From Caulobacter sp. Root655 (GTDB lineage: Bacteria > Pseudomonadota > Alphaproteobacteria > Caulobacterales > Caulobacteraceae): a DNA stretch of 35,991 bases. The translations under genes and the position numbers were made by a program. Position 1 is the first letter of the stretch; each line of letters begins with the position of its first letter. Below, piece after piece: positions 7,204-14,861 of this stretch. Below the pieces are notes generated by a model. The model saw only the letters and a program-made list of their open reading frames with translations. It searched no databases and was not told the origin of the DNA. The stretch spans positions 1 to 35,991 of the forward strand of contig NZ_LMHC01000004.1 in assembly GCF_001427665.1 (NCBI RefSeq), given 5' to 3'.

Positions 7204-8376
7204 TCAGGAAAGACGGTCGCGAAAGTCCGTGTAGTCGAACTGTCGGACCAGCCTCAGGGCGTCGGTCTGGCTGTTCCATAGCGCGATGGCCGGCAGCGGC
7301 ACGCCGTTGAAGGTGTTGGTCTTGACCATCGAATAGTGGGCCTGATCCAGGAAGGCGATGCGCTGGCCCGGGACCGGCCGGGCCTGGAAGATGTAGTCGC
7401 CGATGATGTCTCCTGCCAGGCAGGAGGGGCCGCCGATCCTGACCACGACGCCCGCTTCGCCCTCGTCCAGCATCGCCGGCCGGTAGGGCGCCTCGATGAC
7501 GTCGGGCATGTGGCATGTCGCCGAGATGTCGGTGATCGCGACGGCCACCGAATTGTCGAAGGTGTCGAGGATCTCGCCGACCAGGATGCCCGCGTCCAGG
7601 GCGATCGCCTCGCCGGGTTCGAGATAGACCTCAAGGCCGTGGCGCTTGGAAACCTGGGCCAGGAAGGCGATCAGGTCCTCGCGTTGATAGTCGGCCCGGG
7701 TGATGTGATGGCCGCCGCCGAGATTGAGCCATTTCACCTGGGCCAGCATCCCCTCGAGCTTCGGTTCGAGCGATGCCCAGATCCGCTGAAGCGGCTCGAA
7801 ACCCTGCTCGCACAGGGCGTGGATGTGCAAACCGTCGACCCCATCCAGATGCTCCGGACGCAGTTGGGACACCGGATAGCCCAGCCGCGAACCCATCTGG
7901 CACGGGTCGTACTTGGCCACCTCGGCCTCGCTGTGCTCGGGATTCAGGCGCAGCCCGATCTCGAACGTTTCGCCCTGGTCGCGCGCCGCCGCGATCACCT
8001 CGGCGAACCGGGCGATCTGGTCGGGTGAATTGAAGATCACCGTGTCGGACAGCCGCAGAATCTCGGGCAGGTCTTCGCGCCGGTAGGCGGGCGAATAGGT
8101 CGTCAGCTCGCCGCGATAGTGCTCGCGCGCCAGCCGCGCCTCCCACAGTCCGGACGCGCAGACGCCGTCGAGATACTCGCCGACCAGGTCGGCCAGCGAC
8201 CACATCGAGAAGGCCTTGAGCGCCAGCAGGACCTTGGCGCCCGCCCGGTCGCCCACGTCCTTGAGGATGGCCAGATTGCGCCGCACCGCGGCCTCATCGA
8301 CCACGAAACAGGGCGAGGGCACGCGGTTCAGGTCAAATCGTGCGAATGCGCCGGGGCCGGCCGCCTTGGTTTCCAT
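7204..8376 (-). CDS. nspC: Carboxynorspermidine/carboxyspermidine decarboxylase
   Basis: A 390-residue PLP-dependent decarboxylase of the alanine-racemase-fold (group IV) family. It would remove CO2 from carboxyspermidine (or carboxynorspermidine) to give the free polyamine. Lys54 in LLALKAFSMW is the expected PLP lysine, WLNLGGGHHITR is the phosphate-binding glycine-rich loop, EPGEAI follows, and GGPSCLAGD carries the catalytic cysteine contributed across the dimer. It begins 12 bases after the stop of the synthase gene at 8389, so the two form an operon, which supports the assignment. ATG 8374-8376 has CAGGA just upstream. Confidence 0.92.
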   Translation of the reverse strand: METKAAGPGAFARFDLNRVPSPCFVVDEAAVRRNLAILKDVGDRAGAKVLLALKAFSMWSLADLVGEYLDGVCASGLWEARLAREHYRGELTTYSPAYRREDLPEILRLSDTVIFNSPDQIARFAEVIAAARDQGETFEIGLRLNPEHSEAEVAKYDPCQMGSRLGYPVSQLRPEHLDGVDGLHIHALCEQGFEPLQRIWASLEPKLEGMLAQVKWLNLGGGHHITRADYQREDLIAFLAQVSKRHGLEVYLEPGEAIALDAGILVGEILDTFDNSVAVAITDISATCHMPDVIEAPYRPAMLDEGEAGVVVRIGGPSCLAGDIIGDYIFQARPVPGQRIAFLDQAHYSMVKTNTFNGVPLPAIALWNSQTDALRLVRQFDYTDFRDRLS

Positions 8377-8388
8377 GTCCTGAGCCGA

Positions 8389-9594
8389 TCAGAAGGCGAG
8401 CGGGGCCGCCAGGTCGCGGACCTGCCAGGGCAGCCCGTGCCGGTTCAGCATGTCCATGAACGGATCGGGATTCAGCTGCTCCATGTTGAAGACGCCCGCG
8501 CCCTTCCATTGGCCGGTCAGCATCAGGGCCGCGCCGATCATCGCCGGGACGCCCGTCGTGTAGCTGACAGCCTGGTTGCCGGTCTCGGCGTAGGCTTCCT
8601 CGTGATCGCAGACGTTGTTGACGTAGACCGTCTTGGCCTGACCGTCCTTCTCGCCGGTGGCGATGGTGCCGATATTGGTCTTGCCCTTGGTGATGGGGCC
8701 CAGCGAGGACGGCTCGGGCAGCAGGGCCTTGAGGAACTGGATCGGGATGATCTCCTGGCCCTGGAACATCACCGGGTCGATCCGCGTCAGGCCGACGTTC
8801 TGCAGCACGTCCAGGTGCTTGAGGTAGGAGTCGCCGAACGTCATCCAGAAGCGGATGCGCTTGATCTCCGGATAGAACTTGGCCAGGGACTCAAGTTCCT
8901 CGTGGTACATCAGGTACATGTTCTTCGGGCCGACCTGGTCGAAGTCGAAGACCTGCTTGTGCGACAGCGCCGGCCCCTCGATCCATTGACCGTTTTCCCA
9001 GTGCCGCGAGGGCGCGGTCACTTCGCGGATGTTGATTTCCGGATTGAAGTTGGTGGCGAACGGCAGGCCGGTGTCGCCGCCGTTGCAGTCCAGGATGTCG
9101 AGCGTGTCGATCCGGTCCAGCAGGTGCTTCTTGGTATAGGTGGCGAACACCGAGGTCACGCCCGGGTCGAAGCCGCTGCCCAGCAGGGCCATCAGCCCGG
9201 CGGCCTTGAAGCGGTCCTGATAGGCCCACTGCCAGCTGTATTCGAACTTGGCCTCCTCGCGCGTCTCGTAGTTGGCGGTGTCGAGATAGTTCACGCCGGC
9301 CGCCAGGCAGGCGTCCATGATGGCCAGGTCCTGGTAGGGCAACGCCAGATTGACCACGACCCCGGGCTTCACGGCCCGGATCAGCGCCGTGGTCGCGCCC
9401 ACATCGTCGGCGTCCAGCTGCGCCGTATCAATGGTCGCGCCGGTGCGCTGTTTCACGGACTCCGCGATGGCGTCGCACTTGGACTTGCGGCGACTCGCCA
9501 GCGTGATGTGCGAGAAAACGTCGCTGTTCATCGCCATCTTGTGGACCGCGACCGAACCGACGCCGCCCGCGCCGATAACCAGAACCCTGCTCAT
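8389..9594 (-). CDS. Carboxynorspermidine/carboxyspermidine synthase (saccharopine dehydrogenase family)
   Basis: A 401-residue NAD(P)-dependent enzyme that joins putrescine or diaminopropane with aspartate semialdehyde to make the carboxy-polyamine. The N-terminus MSRVLVIGAGGVGSVAVHK has the Rossmann GxGGxG loop (residues 8-13), and the rest follows the saccharopine dehydrogenase fold (LLGSGFDPGVTSVFATY, CNGGDTGLPFATNFNPEI). It is the first gene of the pair with the decarboxylase, the usual bacterial arrangement. ATG 9592-9594 is preceded by GGAGAA at proper spacing. It is cytoplasmic and probably the route to spermidine in this organism, since no speE-type gene is in view. Confidence 0.92.
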   Translation of the reverse strand: MSRVLVIGAGGVGSVAVHKMAMNSDVFSHITLASRRKSKCDAIAESVKQRTGATIDTAQLDADDVGATTALIRAVKPGVVVNLALPYQDLAIMDACLAAGVNYLDTANYETREEAKFEYSWQWAYQDRFKAAGLMALLGSGFDPGVTSVFATYTKKHLLDRIDTLDILDCNGGDTGLPFATNFNPEINIREVTAPSRHWENGQWIEGPALSHKQVFDFDQVGPKNMYLMYHEELESLAKFYPEIKRIRFWMTFGDSYLKHLDVLQNVGLTRIDPVMFQGQEIIPIQFLKALLPEPSSLGPITKGKTNIGTIATGEKDGQAKTVYVNNVCDHEEAYAETGNQAVSYTTGVPAMIGAALMLTGQWKGAGVFNMEQLNPDPFMDMLNRHGLPWQVRDLAAPLAF

Positions 9595-9728
9595 TTGGGC
9601 TTCTCCTAACGCCTGACAGCCTCGTGCAGCATAGCCGCCTTCACGAGGGGCGGGGGTCTTATCACGAGGACCACAGGTTCGCTAACCGCCCTTGATGAAC
9701 GTTCCAATCGTCTGGCCCGCTCCGCCCC

Positions 9729-10199
9729 CTATTCCAGGTAATCCAGCGGCAGGGCCGTGGCGTCCTTGATGGTCTCCAGCACGAAGCTGGACCGGATGTC
9801 CTTGACCGCCGGCATCTTCAGCAGCCGCTTCATGGTGAATTCGGCATAGGCGTCGAGATTGGGGGCCACCACCCGCAGCAGGTAGTCGTAGCCGCCGGTC
9901 ATGGCGTGACAGCCGACCACCAGGGGCTCGCGCAGCACCGCCTCCTTGAAGCCCTCGGCGGCGGTCTCGCTGTGGCGGTCGACCTGCACCTCGACATAGG
10001 CAAGCAGGTCCAGCCTGGCCTTGCGGCGGTCCAGCAGCGCCACATAGCCGCTGATCAACCCCGAGGCCTCCAGCTGCTTGACCCGCCGCAGGCACGGGCT
10101 GGGCGACAGCCCCACCCGTTCGGCCAGTTCGACATTGGTGACCCCGCTGTCCTGTTGCAGAATCTCGAGGATCTTTCGATCGGCGCGAGTGAGCTTCAT
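9729..10199 (-). CDS. Lrp/AsnC family transcriptional regulator
   Basis: A 156-residue protein with the two parts expected of Lrp/AsnC proteins. An N-terminal winged helix-turn-helix starts LTRADRKILEILQQDSG and includes VELAERVGLSPSPCLRRVKQLEASGLI (about residues 24-50). A C-terminal RAM ligand-binding domain contains VVGCHAMTGGYDYLLRVVAPNLDAYAEF. The ATG is at 10197-10199; an extension further upstream would only add low-complexity sequence. The effector is probably an amino acid. A half-site ATGACCGTT lies two bases before the start codon and matches both arms of the palindrome upstream of the tyrosine operon, so control of itself and of that operon is plausible but unproven. Confidence 0.93.
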   Translation of the reverse strand: MKLTRADRKILEILQQDSGVTNVELAERVGLSPSPCLRRVKQLEASGLISGYVALLDRRKARLDLLAYVEVQVDRHSETAAEGFKEAVLREPLVVGCHAMTGGYDYLLRVVAPNLDAYAEFTMKRLLKMPAVKDIRSSFVLETIKDATALPLDYLE

Positions 10200-10200
10200 A

Positions 10201-10209
10201 ATGACCGTT
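10201..10209. promoter_or_regulatory. Single ATGACCGTT half-site at the lrp start
   Basis: Identical to each arm of the inverted repeat at 6979-7007. On the lrp coding strand it reads AACGGTCAT and ends two bases before the ATG, a position suited to autoregulation. Only one arm is seen. The 9-mer also occurs inside the TetR coding region at about 23058, so chance occurrence is possible. Confidence 0.35.
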
Positions 10210-10430
10210 TTTCCGGATCGCCTGGCAGGATGTGACGAGACTAGCGAGATTGCGCGACCGGGGACACAGGCTTGAGGCCCCCCATCCGTCGCCCGCCTCA
10301 AGCTGGAGCCATAGTCCGTTCCTGGGCGTTGAGACCGAGAGGCCCGATCGCCTCGACGACACCAAGCGCCAAACCGAGCCTTGGACACCGCCGGGCCGAC
10401 CAACGTCCCGCCACCCACGGAGAAAACCCC

Positions 10431-10766
10431 ATGCGCCTTGCTCTGATGATCACCGCTTCGCTTGCCGGCCTGTCGCTGATGGCCTGCTCGCCGAAGACCG
10501 AGGAACACGCCAAGACCGCCGCCGACCAGGCCGCCACCGCGACCGCCTCGGCCGCCCAGGACACCGCCGCCAACGTCAACGCGGCCGCCGACAAGACCGC
10601 CGAGGCGACGGACAAGGCGATGGACAAGACAGGCGCCGCCGCCGACCAGGCCGCCGAAAAGACGACCGCGGCCGCTGACAAGGCCGTCGACAGCGCCACC
10701 GACGCCGCGGGCGTCGCCAAGCGAAAGGCCGACGCCGCCGCCGACGCGGCCGCCAAGGCCCACTAG
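10431..10766 (+). CDS. Alanine-rich helical lipoprotein
   Basis: A 111-residue precursor with a lipoprotein signal peptide and lipobox LMAC (Cys19). The mature 93 residues are about 40% alanine with regularly placed Lys, Asp, Glu, Thr and Gln. They contain no aromatic residue, and no proline after the first mature residues, so a long amphipathic helix or coiled coil is expected. Repeated units of the type ADKTAEATDKAM and AADQAAEKTTAAADK are visible. ATG 10431 has GGAG 8 bases upstream; in-frame sequence before it is Arg/Pro-rich and non-coding in look. It could be an envelope spacer like Lpp or a LEA-like protein; the end AAAKAH has a penultimate lysine but this is not the Lpp signature. The gene is followed by a perfect hairpin. 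Confidence 0.8.
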   Translation: MRLALMITASLAGLSLMACSPKTEEHAKTAADQAATATASAAQDTAANVNAAADKTAEATDKAMDKTGAAADQAAEKTTAAADKAVDSATDAAGVAKRKADAAADAAAKAH

Positions 10767-10771
10767 CGGCT

Positions 10772-10797
10772 GGGGACAGGCGCATGCGCCTGTCCCC
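10772..10797 (+). terminator. Perfect 26-bp palindrome after the lipoprotein gene
   Basis: The 13-base arms (10772-10784 and 10785-10797) are exact inverse complements with no loop, starting 6 bases after the stop codon. There is no T-run, so it may be a rho-independent-like end of weak type, an mRNA-stabilising hairpin or a small repeat element. Confidence 0.55.
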
Positions 10798-10927
10798 GAA
10801 GCACGAATTGCCGCGCCACAATCCAGAGACGAAATGGGTTCTGAGAATCGATCGCCTACACAGCTAAGCTTCAGATCGACGATCGACCGGCAAACTCGAA
10901 GCTCGACGTCGAGATCTGGAGAACACG

Positions 10928-11266
10928 ATGAAACGCATATCGACCTTCGCGGCGGTCCTGGCCTTCACCCTGGGCTTCGCCGCGACGGCCAACGCCACCG
11001 GTACAGTCGGCTGGGCGAAAATCACCGAGATCAGCGGCGGCTGGACCGTTCCCATGTTCTCCGTGCAGGTTTCCGCTCCGATGGAAAATCCCGATGGGTG
11101 CCCGTCGGCGGGAATCTATATCGTCACACCCGATGCGCAGTCGCACGACATGTTCACGTCGATGCTGCTGACCGCCTACGCCCGCGGCGATCAGGTGATG
11201 CTCACGTTGAGCGGTTGCTCCACTTGGCCTGTCATCATCGGCATCCGGGTCCGGCCGGCCTCCTGA
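10928..11266 (+). CDS. Small exported two-cysteine protein (paralogue of 1470-1826)
   Basis: A 112-residue protein with a clear Sec signal peptide (KRISTFAAVLAFTLGFAATANA, cut near ANA-TG). The mature part of about 90 residues contains two cysteines (PDGCPS and LSGCSTW), predicted beta strands (GGWTVPMFSVQVS, DQVMLTLSGC, IIGIRVRP) and a helix around DMFTSMLLTAYARG. The order of W, V-Q-V, C, D-M, L-L-T-A-Y-A, G-C-x-x-W-P is shared with 1470-1826. ATG 10928 is preceded by GGAGAA. It lies between the lipoprotein gene and the bidirectional terminator of ftsZ. Function unknown; the disulfide and the small beta fold suggest an extracytoplasmic binding or inhibitor protein, but nothing in the neighbourhood identifies a partner. 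Confidence 0.8.
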   Translation: MKRISTFAAVLAFTLGFAATANATGTVGWAKITEISGGWTVPMFSVQVSAPMENPDGCPSAGIYIVTPDAQSHDMFTSMLLTAYARGDQVMLTLSGCSTWPVIIGIRVRPAS

Positions 11267-11297
11267 GCGGACGGAGCGTGACCAGGATCAAAGCAAA

Positions 11298-11323
11298 ACG
11301 CCCGGGGCTCTCACCCCGGGCGT
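11298..11323. terminator. Bidirectional terminator between ftsZ and the exported protein gene
   Basis: The 10-bp stem ACGCCCGGGG / CCCCGGGCGT is perfect with a 6-base loop. On the plus strand it is followed by TCTCGTTT, on the minus strand by TTTTGCTTT, so it can end both the gene at 10928 and ftsZ (stop 11367). Confidence 0.85.
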
Positions 11324-11366
11324 CTCGTTTACGCTTACTGGTACGCCACTAAACTTATCGGAACTT

Positions 11367-12899
11367 TCAGTTGGCCAGCCGGCGCAGGAAGGACGGGATC
11401 TCCAGATCCTCGCCCTCGTCGGCCTGCGGCTGGTCCAGCGGTTGCAGGGCCGGACGGGCCGAGCCCGTCGCCGGACGCTGCTGCTGGGCGGCCGGTTGCT
11501 CGTAGCGCTGCTGACGGCCACCGCCGAACAGGCTCATCCAGCCGCCCGACTTCTGGGCGCGGCGGTCTTCGTAGGTTTCGCTGTACAGCGGCTCGTCCTC
11601 GGCTTCGGCGACCATCGGGTCGACGATGCGGGTGACGCGCGGGGCCGGCGCGACATAGGGCTCGGGCGCGGCTTCCATCACCGGCTCTTCGAAGCGAAGG
11701 TCTTCCTGCGCGGCGGCGGTCGGGGCGGGCTCTTCATAGGCCGGTTCCGGCGCGTAGGACGCGGTCTGGACGGGACGCTCAATCGGGCGCGGCTCGTAGC
11801 GCATGCCCGGACGGCCGGCTTCGGCGGTGATCGGGGCCGGCTGGGCCTGCGGGGCCGGGCGGGCGGTCTCGACCACCAGCGGCTGGGCCGTGGTGTTGCG
11901 CGACACCGACTTGGGCTCGATCTGGGCGATGGAGGCGCCGTCCATGCCGGTGGCGACCACCGACACGCGGATCACGCCGTCCAGCGACGGATCGAAGGCG
12001 GCGCCGAAGATGATGTTGGCTTCCGGGTCGACCTGATCCGAGATCGCGTTAGCCGCTTCATCGACTTCAAGAAGCGTCATGTCCATGCCGCCGGTCACGT
12101 TGACCAGCACGGCCTTGGCGCCCTTCAGCGAGACTTCGTCCAGCAGCGGGTTGGCGATGGCGTTCTGGGCGGCCATCAGGGCGCGGTCTTCGCCGGTGCC
12201 CTCGCCGGTGCCCATCATCGCCTTGCCCATTTCGGTCATGACCGTGCGGACGTCGGCGAAGTCGAGATTGATCAGGCCCGGCAGGACCATCAGGTCGGTG
12301 ATCGAGCGGACGCCCGAGTGCAGCACCTGGTCGGCCATGCCGAAGGCTTCGGCGAAGGTCGTGCGCTCGTTGGCGACGCGGAACAGGTTCTGGTTGGGGA
12401 TGACGATCAGGGTGTCGACATAGCGCTGCAGTTCACCGATGCCGGCGTCGGCCAGACGCATGCGGTGACGGCCTTCGAAGTGGAAGGGCTTGGTGACCAC
12501 GCCGACGGTCAGGATGCCGCGTTCGCGAGCGCACTTGGCGATGATCGGGGCCGCGCCGGTGCCGGTGCCGCCGCCCATGCCGGCGGTGATGAACACCATG
12601 TGCGCGCCGTCGAGGTGCTCGCCGATTTCCGGGAAGCTCTCCTCGGCGGCGCTCATGCCGACTTCGGGGTGAGCGCCGGCGCCCAGACCCTGGGTCACTT
12701 GCACGCCGAGCTGGATGCGACGGTCGGTCTTGGCGAACTGGAGTTGCTGCGCGTCGGTGTTGGCCACCACGAACTCAACACCCTCGAGGCCAGCCTCGAT
12801 CATGTTGTTGACAGCATTGCCGCCTGCGCCACCGACGCCGAACACCACGATACGTGGCTTCAGTTCAGTGGTACGCGGCGCGGAAAGAGAAATAGCCAT
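11367..12899 (-). CDS. ftsZ: Cell division protein FtsZ
   Basis: A 510-residue tubulin-like GTPase that polymerises into the Z-ring at midcell. The globular core spans about residues 15-320 with the phosphate-binding loop GGGTGTG (109-115) and the T7-loop region [11 protein letters not shown]. It is followed by a long linker of about 170 residues rich in Pro, Ala and Glu, typical of Caulobacter FtsZ. The C-terminal peptide [13 protein letters not shown] would bind FtsA and other membrane anchors. The linker holds [12 protein letters not shown], an internal hydrophobic patch. It is last in the dcw cluster and separated from ftsA by 604 bases with strong regulatory signals, so it probably has its own promoter. 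Confidence 0.98.
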   Translation of the reverse strand: MAISLSAPRTTELKPRIVVFGVGGAGGNAVNNMIEAGLEGVEFVVANTDAQQLQFAKTDRRIQLGVQVTQGLGAGAHPEVGMSAAEESFPEIGEHLDGAHMVFITAGMGGGTGTGAAPIIAKCARERGILTVGVVTKPFHFEGRHRMRLADAGIGELQRYVDTLIVIPNQNLFRVANERTTFAEAFGMADQVLHSGVRSITDLMVLPGLINLDFADVRTVMTEMGKAMMGTGEGTGEDRALMAAQNAIANPLLDEVSLKGAKAVLVNVTGGMDMTLLEVDEAANAISDQVDPEANIIFGAAFDPSLDGVIRVSVVATGMDGASIAQIEPKSVSRNTTAQPLVVETARPAPQAQPAPITAEAGRPGMRYEPRPIERPVQTASYAPEPAYEEPAPTAAAQEDLRFEEPVMEAAPEPYVAPAPRVTRIVDPMVAEAEDEPLYSETYEDRRAQKSGGWMSLFGGGRQQRYEQPAAQQQRPATGSARPALQPLDQPQADEGEDLEIPSFLRRLAN

Positions 12900-12995
12900 G
12901 GGACCCTCGCGTCCTAAACGCCGAATTCGTCAACTACCGAGCAGACACCGCCGGGAGTCATCTCGACGATCGGGTTAACAGAACAACCACCAACC

Positions 12996-13011
12996 TTAAT
13001 CGGTGGTTAAC
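12996..13011. promoter_or_regulatory. CtrA-binding site upstream of ftsZ
   Basis: TTAATCGGTGGTTAAC matches the consensus TTAA-N7-TTAAC exactly. It lies 97-112 bases upstream of the ftsZ ATG; a further TTAAC half-site is at 12975-12979. CtrA represses ftsZ in C. crescentus swarmer cells. Confidence 0.8.
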
Positions 13012-13370
13012 TGCATAAGCTGAGTCGGCCCTCGGTCGACCCCCGCAGAGGGGAAAAAATCCAGTTATCCCAAGGAATCGCAGGGTTTCCTCGACTTCCC
13101 GAACCTAGCCGAAGAGGCTGTGCGACGGAACGCCGCTGACCGAAAAAGCCGTCCGAAACCCTGTTTTCGCAGGGCCCGAAACTACACTGTTAGGTGTTTC
13201 CGACACTTAGATCCTTAAGGCTTATGCTTAAATTCTGTTAACACTTGACCGCAATTCTTGCCCTTTGCCGGCAAGACGAGAAAATTCGCGCGGTCACAGA
13301 AATTTACAGTCGGGTCCAGATCGGCGCGACTCAGCCGAGCTTGATGGAGGGTGCGGGTCATCAAAATCGT

Positions 13371-13491
13371 TGTCATCTCGGACAAGCGCGGAGCGCGCAG
13401 ATCCGGGACCGACGCCTGAGCTCAGCGCTTCCGGCGGTCCCGGATCTGCGCCCGGCTGTCGCCAGGCTCGTCCGGGATGACAACCGTCTTT
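13371..13491. repeat. Palindromic intergenic repeat in the ftsA-ftsZ gap
   Basis: The outer arms GTTGTCATC (13371 on) and GATGACAAC (ending 13491) and inner arms GCAGATCCGGGACCG / CGGTCCCGGATCTGC are inverted repeats. The ends match those of copies A and B (4589, 7057), while the inner part differs, so it is a related but distinct subtype. Confidence 0.8.
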
Positions 13492-13503
13492 GAATCCAAA
13501 AAC

Positions 13504-14829
13504 CTACAGATTGTCGCGCAGCCAGGCGGCGGCCTTGGCGACCGGGCTGGCGTTGGGGTCCATCGGACGCTTGCGGATCGCGGCGCCGGCCAGGGCCTTG
13601 GGCGAGACCACCTCGCGCGGACCGAAGGCCGAGCGGTGCAGCACGCCGGCGGCGGCGCAGAACGCCGGACCCGACGCGGCGTCGGCCAGGTGCGGCACCC
13701 GGCGCGGACGGCCCAGGCGGACGGGACGGTCGAACACCCGCACCGCGACTTCGCGCACCCCGGCCAGCTGGCTGGCGCCGCCGGTCAGGACGATGCCGGC
13801 GCCCGGCTCGACCGGCGCGCCCGAGGCCTTGAGGCGCTCGCGCAGCAGTTCCAGCGTCTCCTCGACGCGCGGCTGGATGATGCCCTTGAGCAGGCTGCGG
13901 GGTGCGATGACCGGACCGGCGCCCGGATCGTCGCCGCGCGGCGGGGCCTCGATCATCTCGCGGTCCTCGTTGGCCGAGGCGATGGCGCTGCCGTGCAGGG
14001 TCTTGATGCGTTCGGCGCCGGCGACCGAGGTCTGCAAGCCGCGGGCGATGTCCTGCGTCACGTGCCCGCCGCCGACGGCCAGGCTGTCGACGTGGCACAG
14101 GGCGCCCTGGTTGAACACCGCCACCGAGGTCGAGCCGCCGCCCATGTCGATGCAGACGGCGCCCAGGTCCATCTCGTCCTCTTCCAGGGCCGCCAGGGCC
14201 GAGGCGAAGGGCGCGGCGACCACGCCCTCGAACGACAGGTGGGCCCGCTCGACGCAGTGGGCCAGGGTGTGGAAGACGTTCTCGTTGATCGAGACGACCA
14301 GCAGCTCCAGACCCAGGGCGCGGCCGAACATGGCGCGCGGATCGCGCACGCCCTTCTGGCCGTCCACCGACCAGGCGATCGGCAGCAGGTGGATCGGCTT
14401 GCGGCCGGGAATGCGGACCTGGGCCAGCGCCGAAGCGATGGCGCGCGACAGGTCGCCGTCGGCGATCGGCCGGGCGCCCAGCGACACCTGGGTGGTGACG
14501 CGATGGCTGGCCAGCTGGCCGCCGGCCGTGCAGATCGAAACGCCCTGGACGTTGACGCCGGCCACGGTCTCGGCCCGCTCGACGGCCTGGGCGATGGCCT
14601 GGGCGGCCTCGTCCAGATTGACGATCGCCCCGCCGCGCACGCCGCGCGACTGCACATAGCCGACGCCGGAGGTGGTCAGGGTGCGGTTGTCGCGGTGGAT
14701 GCCGTCCGGCTTCATGATGAAGCAGGTCACCTTGGACGCGCCGAGGTCGACGGCCGCGACCGCCGGCTGACGCACCAGCGTCGCCTTCAGGCCTTCGCGG
14801 GCCTGTTTCCGGTCATCCAGTCGCGACAT
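13504..14829 (-). CDS. ftsA: Cell division protein FtsA
   Basis: A 441-residue actin-like ATPase that tethers FtsZ to the membrane and recruits later division proteins. The phosphate-1 motif AAVDLGASKVTCFI is near residue 28, the second nucleotide motif is in CIDMGGGSTSVAVF, and GIVLTGGASQLAG is the adenosine-binding segment. The C-terminal amphipathic membrane helix is visible as VAKAAAWLRDNL. ATG 14827-14829 (MSRLDDRKQ) is preferred; an in-frame ATG at 14857-14859 would add ten residues and sit 2 bases from the ftsQ stop. Downstream 604 bases separate it from ftsZ. Confidence 0.95.
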   Translation of the reverse strand: MSRLDDRKQAREGLKATLVRQPAVAAVDLGASKVTCFIMKPDGIHRDNRTLTTSGVGYVQSRGVRGGAIVNLDEAAQAIAQAVERAETVAGVNVQGVSICTAGGQLASHRVTTQVSLGARPIADGDLSRAIASALAQVRIPGRKPIHLLPIAWSVDGQKGVRDPRAMFGRALGLELLVVSINENVFHTLAHCVERAHLSFEGVVAAPFASALAALEEDEMDLGAVCIDMGGGSTSVAVFNQGALCHVDSLAVGGGHVTQDIARGLQTSVAGAERIKTLHGSAIASANEDREMIEAPPRGDDPGAGPVIAPRSLLKGIIQPRVEETLELLRERLKASGAPVEPGAGIVLTGGASQLAGVREVAVRVFDRPVRLGRPRRVPHLADAASGPAFCAAAGVLHRSAFGPREVVSPKALAGAAIRKRPMDPNASPVAKAAAWLRDNL

Positions 14830-14861
14830 CGTTAGAGACACCTCACGCCCATGGTTCATCT

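Larger units (their letters stand above)
12900..13503. other. 604-bp ftsA-ftsZ intergenic region (ftsZ promoter region)
   Basis: No protein-coding gene is supported here. The ftsZ-proximal half holds a CtrA-type site, a DnaA-like TTATCCCAA at 13065-13073, and GANTC sites at 12955-12959, 13022-13026 and 13075-13079. AT-rich sequence with TTAA-N6-TTAAC lies at 13228-13242, another GANTC at 13328-13332, and the ftsA-proximal part is filled by a palindromic repeat (13371-13491). CtrA, DnaA and CcrM methylation are established inputs to ftsZ transcription in C. crescentus; their use here is inferred from the sites. Confidence 0.75.

Noticed and set aside
7021..7281. Short plus-strand frame upstream of the decarboxylase gene end
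   Set aside because: It is mainly a translation of the palindromic repeat (copy B) and then antisense of the decarboxylase.
10269..10304. Inverted repeat GCTTGAGGC / GCCTCAAGC between lrp and the lipoprotein gene
   Set aside because: A 9-bp stem with a 16-base loop and no T-run; too weak to call an operator or terminator.
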